DNA of 64,000 nucleotides from Flabesymbios commensalis. Taxonomy: Eukaryota > Annelida > Polychaeta > Terebellida > Flabelligeridae. Position numbers and translations under genes: made by a program. The notes under the pieces were generated by a model. That model made no database searches. It had not been told where the DNA came from and saw only the letters and a program-made list of their open reading frames with translations. The number at the start of each line of letters is the position of its first letter. Position 1 is the stretch's first letter. Below are positions 50,233 to 61,640 of the stretch, piece after piece. The stretch covers positions 60,912,107 through 60,976,106 of the forward strand of contig OZ024912.1 in assembly GCA_964017125.1 (NCBI GenBank), given 5' to 3'.

Positions 50233-53200
50233 ATGGCTGATGAGGATGGCACCAGCCTGTATCCACCCTTTGAATTGGGAAGTCAACGATTTGACCAGGT
50301 ATTGCTAAATAACTAAATTCGTGTTTTTTAATATTGTATTTCGCACAGGGCCCACTTAACTAATTATAAGTTAAAAAGCATTTGCAGTCGTAACGTTAAT
50401 AGGCCTACACGTGTACGAGATATGCATGTGTGTGTATATCTGTCGGTCATATATACGTCACGGAACACATACTTTCAATGCATGGCCATTGTGCGTATTG
50501 AATTCATAAACAAGCATATCTAGATAGATCATGTATTTTTTTAATAACGTTATTTCATAGTATTGTATATTTTGCACAATAATATTTTACTGGCAATAAC
50601 TGGTTATAAACACTTCAATCGACTGGAAAGTACAACAGGTAAATGTGTGTGCTTGTGAACAATTTTGACACCAACCTGAATATCACCAAATAAAACGTCC
50701 CCAGAATATTACCACATTTGACGAAGTCAAGCAAATGAGAGTACAATATTATCTTCGTTAGGAGTGGTACGAAATTCACCTGTTAGTACAGCGAGCAATC
50801 ACGTGCTCGCAATTACAATGCCGCGTTTGTGAAGCCTTCACAAGTGACAACTTGTTCCGAGCTTCCCATTGTTAGCTGCAGCTGTTAATATGTTATTTTT
50901 GCCCCTGTAATTGTTTCCATCGACATTTATCGAGCAACAAAACCCAAACGATCCGAAGAATTTGCGACTGATAAACACGTCACCCATAAGTCGTCTCTTT
51001 AGAATCAAAGGGTCGTAGGCCTATCTGTGACGTGTGGCTGATTCGACCCTTTGTAGCAAGGTTACTATTATGATCCAAGAAGAAGGTGGGGGTGATAAAT
51101 TTGAGGAATCATTTAGCATTTAATTGTAATGAAGATCGATGGACAGATGTATCCCCACCAAACACAAAACATTTTTATAACATTTGTACAACATCGGTCC
51201 AACGTCTTCGACGTTTGTTCATCAACATTGTACAAATGTTAAAATTATAAAAAAAAATGAAAATGTTTTGTGTTTGCTGGGTTAGGCCCACAGGGAGCCT
51301 ATGTATAGTAGTAGTAGTATGCCTACATTCTTTATATAGTGTATAATATAATAAAAAAATTGATCACGATGCGAAAGATATGTATAAAATATTAACTGAT
51401 TAAACTATGTACGTAGAAAATACGCATGATAAAGAAATATAAAATTAAAGTGTAAATGATAATATACATGTTATTCATATGAATTTGTAAGACTGCTATA
51501 TAGTATCTCTAGTATTGCAGGAGAGCGGGTGTTCAAATATCACTATATTTTATGCTCTCTATTGTATGGTCTCTATCCATATCACCCGTAATATAACGAT
51601 GTTATCTGGCGATGCTGCCTTTCAGTCGATTAGTTATGATGATAAGATGAAAATATTACAGGAGAACAACATCCAGATACCATAGGCAGTCGACAGACTA
51701 AATCCGGTATTTTTTGTTTCACTATTATCACATGGTTTTTGTATTTTACTTGTTTGAAAAAGTACTCTCTTCCATTTGAGACTGGACATTGCGTTAGAAA
51801 CTACAGCTTCATATGGAAGCAAATGGGAGTAAAATATGGTGATCATGCAGTTCAGCGGTCCCAACTTTTTAACGTTCTGTGGACCACATTTTCGATCCGT
51901 AGAGGAATATAATGTGGTCCCCTAAATATTTGTCTTCGTCAGGTCTTTTTATTTCAGATCAGTGGACCACATTTTCTTTGAGTAATAAGTTAAATAAAAA
52001 ATGTTAACAGCATTTATTAAAAAAAAAATCTTGACAGGATCATTTTCATGCCACCGTTGGTATCCTTACGCATAAACGAAAAAGGCCATGTACTGAATCA
52101 ATGTCGTATTTAAATGATTATCAGACTGATTGTTGAAGCAACATAGACTACATTATAATTATAGTTTTTTATTTATTTACTGAATGAAGGAATAAATTCA
52201 TAGTACGGGATGAAATGCAGACAGATAAGTGGACCACATGTTAATTTGATTTGGGCTAATGGACCACATTCAATTTGTGATTTTAATAAGTCTATGTTAA
52301 AAAAATAGTATTTTAATTAATGGACCACATTTTATTCAATATATAGGTGCGAGAATGTGGCCCACAGAACTGGTCAAAAATAGGGAACGCTGAACTAAAT
52401 ATCTAATAATTATAAATATGTCCACATATACATGATATATATAGGGCTATGTTTGTCATTCATATTTTAAAAATAAAATATATGGTTATCCTAACTTTAC
52501 ACGTATATATATACGACCATGGGAGCTGCATGCGTGGTCTAATTTTGTGGCATTATTTCTGATCCAGACGACGTTCTCTGGACGCCTGCGACATTTCCTG
52601 GACATAATTGACCCAAGAACTCTTTTCACCACAAACGTAAGTAACATCCTTTCTGTCCAAAATATGATATATGCTAACGATGTTCATTTGAGTGCTGTGC
52701 TGGGAAATACAGCGCTTGTCTGATGAATAAGGTGCTCGCCTGAAGGCGCACACCTTATTCATCAGACGAGCACTGTATACACCCTTTTCAATAACAACAC
52801 GCCACACAGTGACCAAAAGCTGAACTATTTAATTGGGACTCCTGCTACACCCTTTTCAATAAGAACACGGCACACAGTGACCAAAGCTGAACTATTTAGT
52901 TGGGACTGCTTATGCTTATGTATTTATTTTCCATACGTTTGTATTTTTTATACAATCTCGTGAGATTAACTCACTTGAAGCTGTCATTGCCATTGATTTT
53001 CGCTCAAACCACTGTCTGGGTGCGATATGGTCTGATATGATGCCGAGTGTGATGTTCACAGCACAGGGTGTGAAAATAATCGATATATGATCGCTTAACA
53101 ACTATTCATATTAATTACAGTATTATTATTAATTTATTATTTGAACATCCTCACCAATGTTGTAATCTTCGTCCACTGCAAGCTGTCGCAATTTTTGACT

Positions 53201-56200
53201 TGCAGTGGATGAAGATGCCTAAAGTGGGTGGTAAATAAAAAAATACTGCTATATAATTGAGACATTTCCACGATTTTTTTTTTATTCAAAAACCCCTAGA
53301 TTTTAAAAAAATAACTCATTTTTCAGAGATGCAAAATGATGCTTTGGTGCATCGTCAGGGCTTAAAGGGTAGGCATAAACCATAGACATAATTAAGTCTC
53401 CTTTTTAACTCACAACAGGCCAAACTCAAAAGATCAATAGAGTTACTGGATGATTTCAAGGAAGGCACACTATCGCCTGGCGTCTCGGACCAGCAGTTAT
53501 GGCAAGCACAGAAAATAAAACAGGTCAGTTGTTCACACCCACCCTCTTAACCCTTAAAGCTCTGAATATTTTTGTATAAACCATGGAGACCAAAGGGTTT
53601 TTTAAATATGAAATCATCATAAATGTCTTAGTTAGCTCTTTCCGCTACCCATGGTAAGGGTACCTATGACCGACTTTAAGCGCTAGAATCTATCTGACGT
53701 CTATAGACGTCAGATTCTAATGTCTTAAGACGGTCCCCGACCCCGCTGAAAGATTTAAATTTACTACTATCTTAATTGTAAAATTTCCCATGGTAATCTG
53801 ATCTAAAAACCGACACTAATTTGCAGCAAACGAAATATGAAAGTGTTAATCTTTCCAAATATACAGAAATTCCCATCCCTGATGCTCATCCTTAGCCCCC
53901 TGATGATGCATCAAAACATTTTTTACCATCCCTGATAATTAAAACAATAATAATGAACTCTTCTATCAATCAATGACAATTGTCTTTAATTTGTCGCTTA
54001 CTCTCATCTTTAAGTAAATAATTAATTTTACTTAATATTGTAGCAATTAGATTGCGATGGTAAATTCATGACCAGGCCGAGCTATTGCTGACTAAATAAT
54101 AAAAAAAAAGCCTACATTGAAAAAATCATCTTGTTGAACTGATATATAAAAATCACCATCATTTTTTATCTACATAGACACTTTTTAGTGCAAATTAACA
54201 TAATTGCTTTTTTGCCATTTCATTTTTTCTCTACAGGCTCTAATTCATCCAGACACGGGAGAGAAGATTTTTATTGCGTTCAGAATGTCAGGTGATGTCT
54301 ATATTTTATTATGTCTATTTTTGTGTGTGGATATTGAGAATAAAATGCAATTATTTCAATTTGTCTGTATAATGTGTAATAGTTTAACCTAGATCTTAAC
54401 CCACTGACGTGTCGATACCTTGACCAATCATGGGGCTTAAAACGTGGGTGAGACTTGTGAAGACTCCCCCCCCCCCCCGCCAGCAAGCATAACACATTTG
54501 TATGACATTTGTAAAATGTTGGACCAACGTCTTCGACGTTGGTCCAACCTTGTACAAATGTCATACAAATGTTTTGTGTTTGCTGGGCCGGTGCTCATTA
54601 TTAGTGTATGGCATGCTAGCAGGTCGTGATGGGTATTCAATACGCGTTCAATTATGCAGATCGAATACCCGCAGCAAAAAAATAACTGATGGATTTTCCT
54701 ATAACGTTAGGTCAAACTTTGCTGATGTTGACCGTCGTCGGCGTCGTGGTGTTAATCTATACGGTCCATTAACCCTTTAACCGCCGCTCCCAATTATATT
54801 CGTGTTTTCATTTTTTATTAACACATTAAATACCAGCTTTTGAAATGACATCAATCAGCAAGATTTCAAAATCGATGACCTCCATTCTGTCAAATCTGAA
54901 TAAATTTCACCCACTTGAAGTTGTGGATCGCGTCAGCGAGACACAACTTCAAGTGGGTGAAAATTTCAATTAAATAATTTGGCGGTTAAAGGGTTAAAAG
55001 ATGGGAATGTGGGTTACATGACAAATTGGTTGTCCGTCCGTGTCGTTTAATAACGGTCTTATTAATAACAATTAGGGCCTGGCGGTAAACGAATCATCAA
55101 TCAAGCTTCATTACGCTATTTGTTTTCAAGTTTAACTTTAGAATATTCGTGATATCCCGAATCCCTATGAGTAGGCTAACTAGGCCTCGCATTCTCACGG
55201 GTTGTCTAGATTTGGTTTCGAAACCCGGCACCCCCATTTTAAAATATTTCGGGAGCCTAAGGGTATCGGAAGCTGACATTGCTGATACGCAATTGTGAGC
55301 TTTTCCAGAGGAAAACAGTAACAAACACCATAAAGTTATTTAAAATAAAGTGTTTTGCACATTATAGGGTTTTATCTAATTGTTGAAAAATTTCAACCAC
55401 ATTGTACCTATTAAAATGACAATACTGTAACGTTACTGAGAACCCATTCTAAGATAATATTAAATTAAAATTAAAATTTTCAACGTTTTTAATTCACAGG
55501 GTACGTGCCGTTCGGGTGTCCAATGGTGAGTACATAATTTGATGAATAAGCCTATCACATTTTTAACCCTTTGAGTGCGGGCGACGCTTTTAAGCGCATT
55601 CATACTGTTTTTCCACAACTAAAATTTGACAGAAATTGAACAAATATGCATGTATAAATCTTGAGTAAAGCCCCCATTGTGAAATTTAGCAGGGTTAATT
55701 TTTAAGTGAGGAGGTATTTCCCTTTCATTTGAAGTTGGCAATTGCGTGAGCAATGCCAACTTCAAATGAAAGGAAAATGTTAAGTAGTAATGAAGCACTT
55801 AAAGAGTTAAACATCACACTAAATTCCAATGAGATATCACTGGACATAATCGTGTACCTGCACATTGGAACAAATAATATATGCAAGCATAATAAATACA
55901 CATAGATGATACTTCGCCCCCCTTGGATATGAAAGGGTGTATCTGCCACTTTGCAAGGTGGAAGATACACAATTTCATATCCAAAGGGACGACTTATTTT
56001 GAATAAGTTTCACCTTTTAACGAAAATGCCAGTCTTAGTGATCTGTAACGTTGCCTTGTATGCGACATTTACGGCTCATTTGATAAAAGCGCGCTGTTCT
56101 CTTATTATTGTTACATAATTATATTGGATATTATCTAATTTACTCATTATCATTTCTTAATTATTTAAAACTGGCATTACTAGCGCGATTGGCAGTTTCA

Positions 56201-59200
56201 TATTTAAATATAGGGCCTACTAGAATAACAATTTCCAAAATTAAATTAAATGTGCGTTTATTCATCATGATTTGCAAAAGCTCAGTCTCTAAATTCAACA
56301 AATATGAGTACTTTTCACCCACTTGAACTTGTGGATCGCGGCAGCGAGACACAATTTCAAGTGGGTGAAATATTAAATTATTTAATTTAGCGGTTTAGGA
56401 GTAATTAGTAATAAGCGACAATGATTGCGCCTTTCTTCAATTAAAAAGTTGTCCAACTGGAAAAAAGAATTTATGTTCCAGGACATACAAAAGGTGTAGC
56501 TGATAAAAAATCAGATCTATAAATTATTTTTTGGGGGAATATATGTTTGTCCTCTTGCATGCAGAATGTCGTATATTCCACTGAGACTTGATCGGTAGAT
56601 ACGAGACTGGGTTTTGTATATTTTAAACATTGCTTTGGTAATTAAAGCTGCGTAATTATACGGCCCAATGGTGGAATAATATTGTAAAATCAAAGATGGG
56701 ACGCTAACTTTCTAACTTACTAACTAACTAACTATTCTAATTTTATGATTATGGTTTCTGGGCTAGCATAGGTATATTGCCTGTTCTCAAATAAACCTTC
56801 CATATTGTACTGTTTGAATAATGAACTAAATGTATTCATATGTACTCTCGCGAGTAAATAGATAAATAACTTTGCAAGCTGTTTACAGAATGTTGGACTT
56901 CTTCTTCCGAACCCCAGTATGGGACAACTGATATTTTGGCAGTGGTTGAATCAAAGTCACAACGCGTGTGTTAATTATGCTAACAGGAACGCCTCAAAGG
57001 TAATCAAAAGATGCTTATCGTTGTAATAACCTGTTATCATATTGTAATATCGCGGTAATATACAAATCGTGTCTTTAGTTATGATATAACACATGTATAT
57101 TTGAATTTTTAATAAATTCTACAAATTCTAGAAACTCAAATGATCGATTAAAGTATTATGTTCATTGTTCAATAACAACTCCCAGCAACACAAAACATTT
57201 GCATAACGTTTGTACAACGTCGATCCAACGTCTTCGACGTTAGTCCAACATTTGTACAAAATGTTATACAATGTGTTGTGTTTACTGAGCTGTGCCTTGC
57301 ATCACCGTCTTTCATTATGAGTGAAATTAATTAACTAATAATTGTGTTAACGTCCTGATTTCAAGTGATTGTACATTTTTATCCAGCCAGCTTCAACCAC
57401 CACTTTTATGATAGGGTACGCCGGAGCAGTGTCCACAGCTTTAACCATAGCGGTAATTATTCATTTTATATCATACATTATTCATCATAACTATATCAGG
57501 CCTTAACCCTGACAACGCTGGTTTATTTTTGTTTAAACCATGCAGACCAAAGGGTGTTTTTCAATTTGAAATCATCATAAATGTCGTAGTCAGATCTTTC
57601 CTATTAATTTGAATACCTATGTTATGGGTCTGCGACTATTATAAATATTTTAATTCTTTCAGTGCGGGAACCGTCTTTATACGTCAGAATCAAACCTATG
57701 TAAGTCTATGTGTGGAGGTGAACCTCTGTTTCTGCTTTGTATGACTAAATATAAGTATGTATTTATTTATGGAATGTTATCATCCATAATAGGTATCTGC
57801 GATACACGTCTACAATAATTCAAACATCATCTTATATTATTTTTTTCAAAATTTCAATCTCAATTTCCCATCTTTTGATAAAATAAGTTTGAAAATAAGT
57901 TGTTCTCACAATGTTATCGAGTACCGAAGTATCGAAGTATTTTGGCTCCAAGCCTGATCTCTTTTGATATTGGCCCACCGTCTGCGACGTTGGCCCAGCA
58001 TTGTACCGGCATTGGGTGAGCGTCTCGTGTTTTCTGGGGATCCAACATGTGATGTTGTTTAACACTTATGGTGTGTAATCGTCATACGGTAAAATTTATT
58101 TGATATTTTTTTTTTTTCTTCAGGTTGGATTGAGCGTGGCAATAAAACGTGCCAATGCACTGAATCCCACCGCCAAACTCATCATTCGGAAATTCGTGCC
58201 ATTCCCCGCATCTGGTAATTAAATGTTTCATCACTATTGATTACTATATAATAAACTTGACATTGGTGATAAATCAAAATAAATCTAATTTCTGAGCTGC
58301 CGTAGAATACTATCGATGTTGATGCGTTGTTATTTCCAAAGATTCTCTTTTAAAATATTTCACAGCTTCGGCAGGTGTGTGCAACGTGCTTTTAATGAGG
58401 AAGAGTGAACTCAGTCAAGGAATCGAAGTGTTCGACAAACACAACCAAACTGTGGGAACATCAAAAGTGGCGGCCAGAAAAGTATGCTTGGCGATATCGC
58501 TATTTTCTTGGTTATTTGCAAGCACAACAGAATTATGTGTGTCGGCCCAATTTCTAGTAGGCCCTGAGAAAGGGGCATTGGCCGAATGTTGATTTGAGGT
58601 TGGTTCACCGTCTACGACTCTGGCCCAACCTCAAATCAATATCGGGTCAATCCCTCGTGTTTGCTGCTGGGAAGTATATAGTTTTTGACACCCATTCAAT
58701 TACTATATATCACGTCACGCGACAAGTGTTAAATAGCCAATCAACGGCCGTTTTTTTTTTAAATTTGGGTGACCAGTACGGCACTTGGGCCAGTAAATCT
58801 AGTTTATCTATGGAATATAATTATATTATATCAAGAGATACGCCCGTCTATCCAAACACTCCATCCACCCTTAACCCTCCCAGCGCAGGGATCAACTTTA
58901 GTTGTCAGAATCTGACGTCTGTAGACGTCAGATTCTCACGTATAAAGTCGATCTCCGCACTGTGAGAGTAAAAATATTTCTAATGGCCGTAGACCCATAA
59001 CACATAACATAGGTATTCAAATGAATCGGAAAGCGTTGACTAAGATGTTTATGATAATTTTAAATTGAAAAAAACCTTTTATCTCCATGATTCATACGGA
59101 AGGATTCCAGCGCTTTAAGGGTTAAAGTGCTACCACGTCTATAACCGTTTGCGGTCCTTTTTTGTCCTTCTGACAAAAAAATTACAAGTCGAAGTGAACA

Positions 59201-61052
59201 TGCCATTTCCTACATTGTTTTCATTCAAATTGTACCGATGTAATTTTACGCACTTGAAGTTGTGGGTCGCGGTAGCGAGACACAATTTCAAGTGGGTAAA
59301 ATTACAATTCTATAATTTAGAGCCTTAAGGATTGACCTAAAATATATCCCTGTGGTTGATTATCAGCTTTTGCTTACAGGCTTTATTGGAAACGTCTGTG
59401 ACACGTGTTGTTCTTTCTGCGTCGTGTCTGCTGATACCACCAATCATAATGACAGCATTGGAAAAGTGAGTCTATACAAGGAGCTTACAAAATAAACTCC
59501 TTGGCCTATGTAACGTTAGTACCTGCACTTCCCCCTGTATCAGCTTGTACAAGGGACACCGTGATGACGTGGGCGGTTCCCCCAGAGTGAGGCTTTTCCA
59601 TTGCACTTTGGTTTTGCTGACCATTTTCAATATTATGCACTGCTGCGCGGACTCACATGTTCTACAGAACATCCTTTTCTACTTTTTATTGGTTTTACAC
59701 ATACCCTATTTATATCAACTTGTATATATTCTATAGGTTTCTACACTTTCCGGAGTGTCCTCTTTGCTACTATTTATTATAATAGCTTTATAGGTAACTT
59801 AGTCATTGTATTACTGCCTTTGTTGATGTGAACATGTGTGTATCATTAACATGTCTTTTTTTTCTTGTTTTTTAATTTTATACATGAACCTGTACTTATA
59901 GTTTATACATTAGCTTTTTTACATTATAGTGTGCACTGTGTAACTAAAAGCATTACTATGTTCATTTTATTGTCACACTGTATGTCTGCAAACTCTGCAT
60001 AGATTTCCCATCCTCAATAAACATCTAGGCTATATATATTGAGGACACAAAGTAATTAGTATAGGGGTACCATGTCGAGCAGGCAAAACATAGCATCATT
60101 TTCTCTAATTAATTTTAATTGAGCACGCCTTACAGTTGCATTTTTTATGGTATCACAGGACAAGATATTTAAAGAGACATCCACGCTATCACTTCGCTGT
60201 GAATGCTGTGGTCTGCACCCTCACATTTGCCACTGCACTTCCTGTAGCGATTGCTCTCTTTCCTCAAATATCTCAGGTAATCTATGTGACAACTATATGA
60301 TACCGTATAATGACAGTATTTAAAAAAAATAAGCATCCCGACGTTCTTAGATGCATTTTATGTGTGTTGTTCCCTACTTAAAACAACATAATAGTTTTAT
60401 AGGTAGTTATTTTATCCTTGGCTTTGTTGATGGGGACATGCATGTATCATTAACATGTCTATTTTTTATGGTTCGTTTATTTTATACCTGTACATATACA
60501 CGTAGTTTATACATTAGCTATTTCTCTTGTTATAGCATGCACTATGTAACAAAAGGTATTACTATGTTGATTATATTGACACATATATCTGCATCTTCTT
60601 AAAAAAGTCCGGTTTGAAAATAGACTTAAGGGCAGTCGCAATGTTCGAAATGTTCCAAGATACGAACAGCGCTCGTATTGGTAGGTGGGAGATTAAAAGT
60701 CAAAGCTGTGTGTGAGGTACATATAGTGGTTCGCGGAAAATAGAGATTTGCTCAGAGTTTGCGCTCAACGAAGGAGGAAGCCTAAAACTCTTTTTCTAAG
60801 AAGTACATCACAAGCGTGTGGTATTTATATTAAATTTACCATAATATATAGAATATGTATGGGATATAATTATATATAAATAGGCCTACATGACTTTATA
60901 CAGAATTAAGTTTTAATAGAAATGGTTTCTAAATAGACCTAATCATACCCCCTCCCCCATTTTTTGTGTTGTAGATCAGGAAAAGTGATCTTGAAGAAGA
61001 AATACAGAAGAGCTACACAGAAGACATTCTGTATTATAATAAAGGTCTATGA
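50233..61052 (+). CDS. SFXN5: Sideroflexin-5 (SFXN5), 12 coding exons
   Basis: Mitochondrial inner-membrane protein of the sideroflexin/tricarboxylate carrier family. SFXN1 carries serine; SFXN5 has been linked to citrate, with its substrate less certain. Coding exons: 50233-50298, 52568-52636, 53419-53523, 54237-54291, 55500-55525, 56889-56999, 57387-57452, 58124-58214, 58366-58481, 59380-59465, 60159-60276, 60975-61052. All introns are GT..AG, phases fit, and the product is 328 residues (human SFXN5 is 340). Motifs: [93 protein letters not shown], and the C-terminal YYNKGL shared with human SFXN5. Exon 5 is only 26 nt. The ATG at 50233 is in good context (AGAAATGG). The N terminus is short, as usual for the family, which lacks a cleaved presequence. 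Confidence 0.96.
50600..51150. other. SFXN5 intron 1 (part), little recognised
   Basis: Contains a weak inverted pair near 51000-51060 (GAATCAAAGGGTCG ... GATTCGACCCTTTG) that may be another small foldback. Otherwise ordinary intron. Confidence 0.35.
51155..51281. repeat. CAGCAAACAC-family foldback MITE in SFXN5 intron 1
   Basis: ACCAAACACAAAACATTTTT ... centre CCAACGTCTTCGACGTTTG ... AATGTTTTGTGTTTGCTGG. The inner ACATTTGTACAACAT and ACATTGTACAAATGT also pair. Confidence 0.7.
51853..52392. mobile_element. hAT-like non-autonomous element, 540 bp
   Basis: Left end CAGCGGTCCCAACTTTTTAA and right end TCAAAAATAGGGAACGCTG are imperfect inverted repeats of the CAG-GG-CCC type seen in hAT elements. 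Six or more subterminal copies of GTGGACCACAT (some as TGGACCACATT) lie near both ends, like transposase-binding repeats. I could not find a matching 8-bp target duplication, so the assignment is tentative. Confidence 0.6.
52714..52771. repeat. 58-nt hairpin just after SFXN5 exon 2
   Basis: GCTTGTCTGATGAATAAGGT facing ACCTTATTCATCAGACGAGC, with a partly paired inner GCTCGCC/GGCGCAC. It starts 78 bp after the exon 2 donor and is in the SFXN5 transcript. Confidence 0.65.
52785..52912. repeat. Tandem dimer, inverted relative of 41125-41240
   Basis: The unit ACACCCTTTTCAATAACAAC then ACGCCACACAGTGACC and GCTGAACTATTTAATTGGGA occurs twice. Its complement gives the CCCAACTAAATAGTTCAG word of the 41-kb dimer. 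Confidence 0.6.
53145..53370. repeat. TTAA-type MITE, CTTCATCCAC family
   Basis: The core ATCTTCGTCCACTGCAAGC faces GCAGTGGATGAAGAT, and the right end GGCTTAAAGGGT is like its relatives at 8484 and 35501. Its TTAA ends are eroded. It ends about 50 bp before SFXN5 exon 3. A more decayed relative may occupy about 53890-54085. Confidence 0.5.
53551..53757. repeat. TTAA-type MITE right after SFXN5 exon 3
   Basis: TTAA then CCCTTAAAGCTCTGAA, only 27 bp after the exon 3 donor. It contains the family word ACCAAAGGGTTTTTTAAAT and the palindrome ATCTGACGTCTATAGACGTC. The right end is eroded. Confidence 0.6.
54480..54587. repeat. CAGCAAACAC-family foldback MITE, well preserved
   Basis: CCAGCAAGCATAACACATTT and AAATGTTTTGTGTTTGCTGG at the ends, with TGTATGACATTTGTA inside and a perfect centre GGACCAACGTCTTCGACGTT. 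A run of C immediately precedes it. SFXN5 intron 4. Confidence 0.75.
54773..54993. repeat. TTAA MITE with intact ends, CTTGAAGTTGTGGATCGCG core
   Basis: CCCTTTAACCGCCG and GGCGGTTAAAGGG between two TTAA copies. The core is CACTTGAAGTTGTGGATCGC facing GCGAGACACAACTTCAAGTG. It is the best-preserved copy of this family. SFXN5 intron 4. Confidence 0.75.
55567..55806. repeat. TTAA MITE, CATTTGAAGTTGGC core
   Basis: CCCTTTGAGTGCGGGCGACG at the left; GCACTTAAAGAG then TTAA at the right. The core TTTCATTTGAAGTTGGCATT-like arm faces AATGCCAACTTCAAATGAAA. It begins 41 bp after the 26-nt exon 5. Confidence 0.65.
55916..55990. repeat. 75-nt hairpin element, 56-kb copy
   Basis: CCCCCTTGGATATGAAAGGG then TGTATCTGCCACTT, with the right arm AAGGTGGAAGATACAC and TTTCATATCCAAAGGGAC. 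A few mismatches. Same family as 45359. Confidence 0.65.
56300..56405. repeat. Partial CTTGAAGTTGTGGATCGCG MITE
   Basis: CACCCACTTGAACTTGTGGA facing CACAATTTCAAGTGGGTG, with the right end TTTAGCGGTTTAGGAG recognisable and the left end lost. A similar partial copy lies at about 59190-59335 in intron 9. Confidence 0.5.
57181..57289. repeat. CAGCAAACAC-family foldback MITE in SFXN5 intron 6
   Basis: CCCAGCAACACAAAACATTT ... ATCCAACGTCTTCGACGTTAG ... AATGTGTTGTGTTTACTGAG. Arms mostly paired. Confidence 0.7.
57507..57690. repeat. TTAA-type MITE, truncated, SFXN5 intron 7
   Basis: TTAA then CCCTGACAACGCTGG; the family word ACCAAAGGGTGTTTTTCAAT is present. It breaks off inside the palindrome (CTTTATACGTCAGAATC), so the right end is missing. 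Confidence 0.55.
57955..58039. repeat. CAGCAAACAC-family MITE, one-sided
   Basis: Centre CACCGTCTGCGACGTTGG and right end GCGTCTCGTGTTTTCTGGGG are clear; the left arm is diverged. It lies about 85 bp before exon 8. Confidence 0.5.
58545..58672. repeat. CAGCAAACAC-family MITE in SFXN5 intron 9
   Basis: TTGATTTGAGGTTGGTTCAC with centre CGTCTACGACTC and its complement GGCCCAACCTCAAATCAA, ending CCCTCGTGTTTGCTG. Confidence 0.6.
58875..59121. repeat. TTAA MITE with GACGTCAGATTC palindrome
   Basis: TTAA CCCTCCCAGCGCAGG on the left; CCAGCGCTTTAAGGG TTAA on the right. The core AGAATCTGACGTCTGTAGAC faces GTCAGATTCTCACG. Both TTAA copies are present. SFXN5 intron 9. Confidence 0.7.
59547..59632 (+). 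pseudogene. U1 snRNA-derived relic in SFXN5 intron 10
   Basis: ACACCGTGATGACG, GGGCGGTTCCCCCAGAGTGA, GGCTTTTCCATTGCACTTTG and TTTTGCTGACCATT follow the order and spacing of stem-loops I-II of U1 snRNA (compare CCATGATCACG, GGTTTTCCCAGGGCGAGG, CTTATCCATTGCACT, GTGCTGACC). The 5' end that pairs with splice donors (ACTTACCTG) is not preserved, and the 3' half with the Sm site is not recognisable. It is therefore a truncated pseudogene or a very diverged variant rather than a working gene. Confidence 0.7.
59785..60000 (+). repeat. Direct repeat A, before SFXN5 exon 11
   Basis: ATAATAGCTTTATAGGTAAC ... TGTATCATTAACATGTCT ... GTTTATACATTAGCT ... GTGCACTGTGTAACTAAAAG. It matches 60385-60600 in the same order, with small changes. 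Confidence 0.65.
60385..60600 (+). repeat. Direct repeat B, after SFXN5 exon 11
   Basis: ATAATAGTTTTATAGGTAGT ... TGTATCATTAACATGTCT ... GTTTATACATTAGCT ... GCATGCACTATGTAACAAAAG. The two copies bracket exon 11 at a distance of about 600 bp. Confidence 0.65.
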
Positions 61053-61389
61053 CAATAGCTATTCTTCATTATAATTAATTATTACTAGCCAGAGCCCGTA
61101 TTCTCGTGCAAGTCATAATATATCGTATAACTTGTGTGACTGTATATGACCGTATGGCATAGGCCTACACAATGACAATTCATCATATCACCCGTATACT
61201 TTACTATCTATTCCAGTCATTTTTACTTTATATTATATCATGTATGACTAATATAATTCCTTGTTATGTTTTACATACATCATAAATCATTTAAAAATAA
61301 TAGGAAATGAAAAAAAAGGATTATATCAGAGGTGGGTATAAATAATGACGTGAAGTGAGTTGGTATAGACTTATACGGTTTTTAGCCCA

Positions 61390-61640
61390 CCTTTTAATTT
61401 TAATTAAAAAAGGTGGGCTATTGCAATTGAAGTTCGGCGTCGGCGGCGTCGGTGTTACCATTTACTTGTGGGCACGATAACTTTAAAACTTTTTCATGTC
61501 TCTTTCCCAAATTTGTTATGCATGTTACAAATGACCAGTTCTTAAACAAGTTCAATAATGGCTGAAAACAAATGCAAAATGGCAAATTTGCAAAATTTGT
61601 TATGCATGTTACTAATAAGCAGTTCTTGGACAAGCTCGAT
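61390..61640. repeat. Interspersed repeat shared with CCT7 intron 8
   Basis: Starts with the hairpin AGCCCACCTTTTAATT/AATTAAAAAAGGTGGGCT and continues with ATTGCAATTGAAG, a GGCGTCGGCGGCGTCGG tract, and CAAATTTGTTATGCATGTTA, which appears twice (61508 and 61591). Confidence 0.55.
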
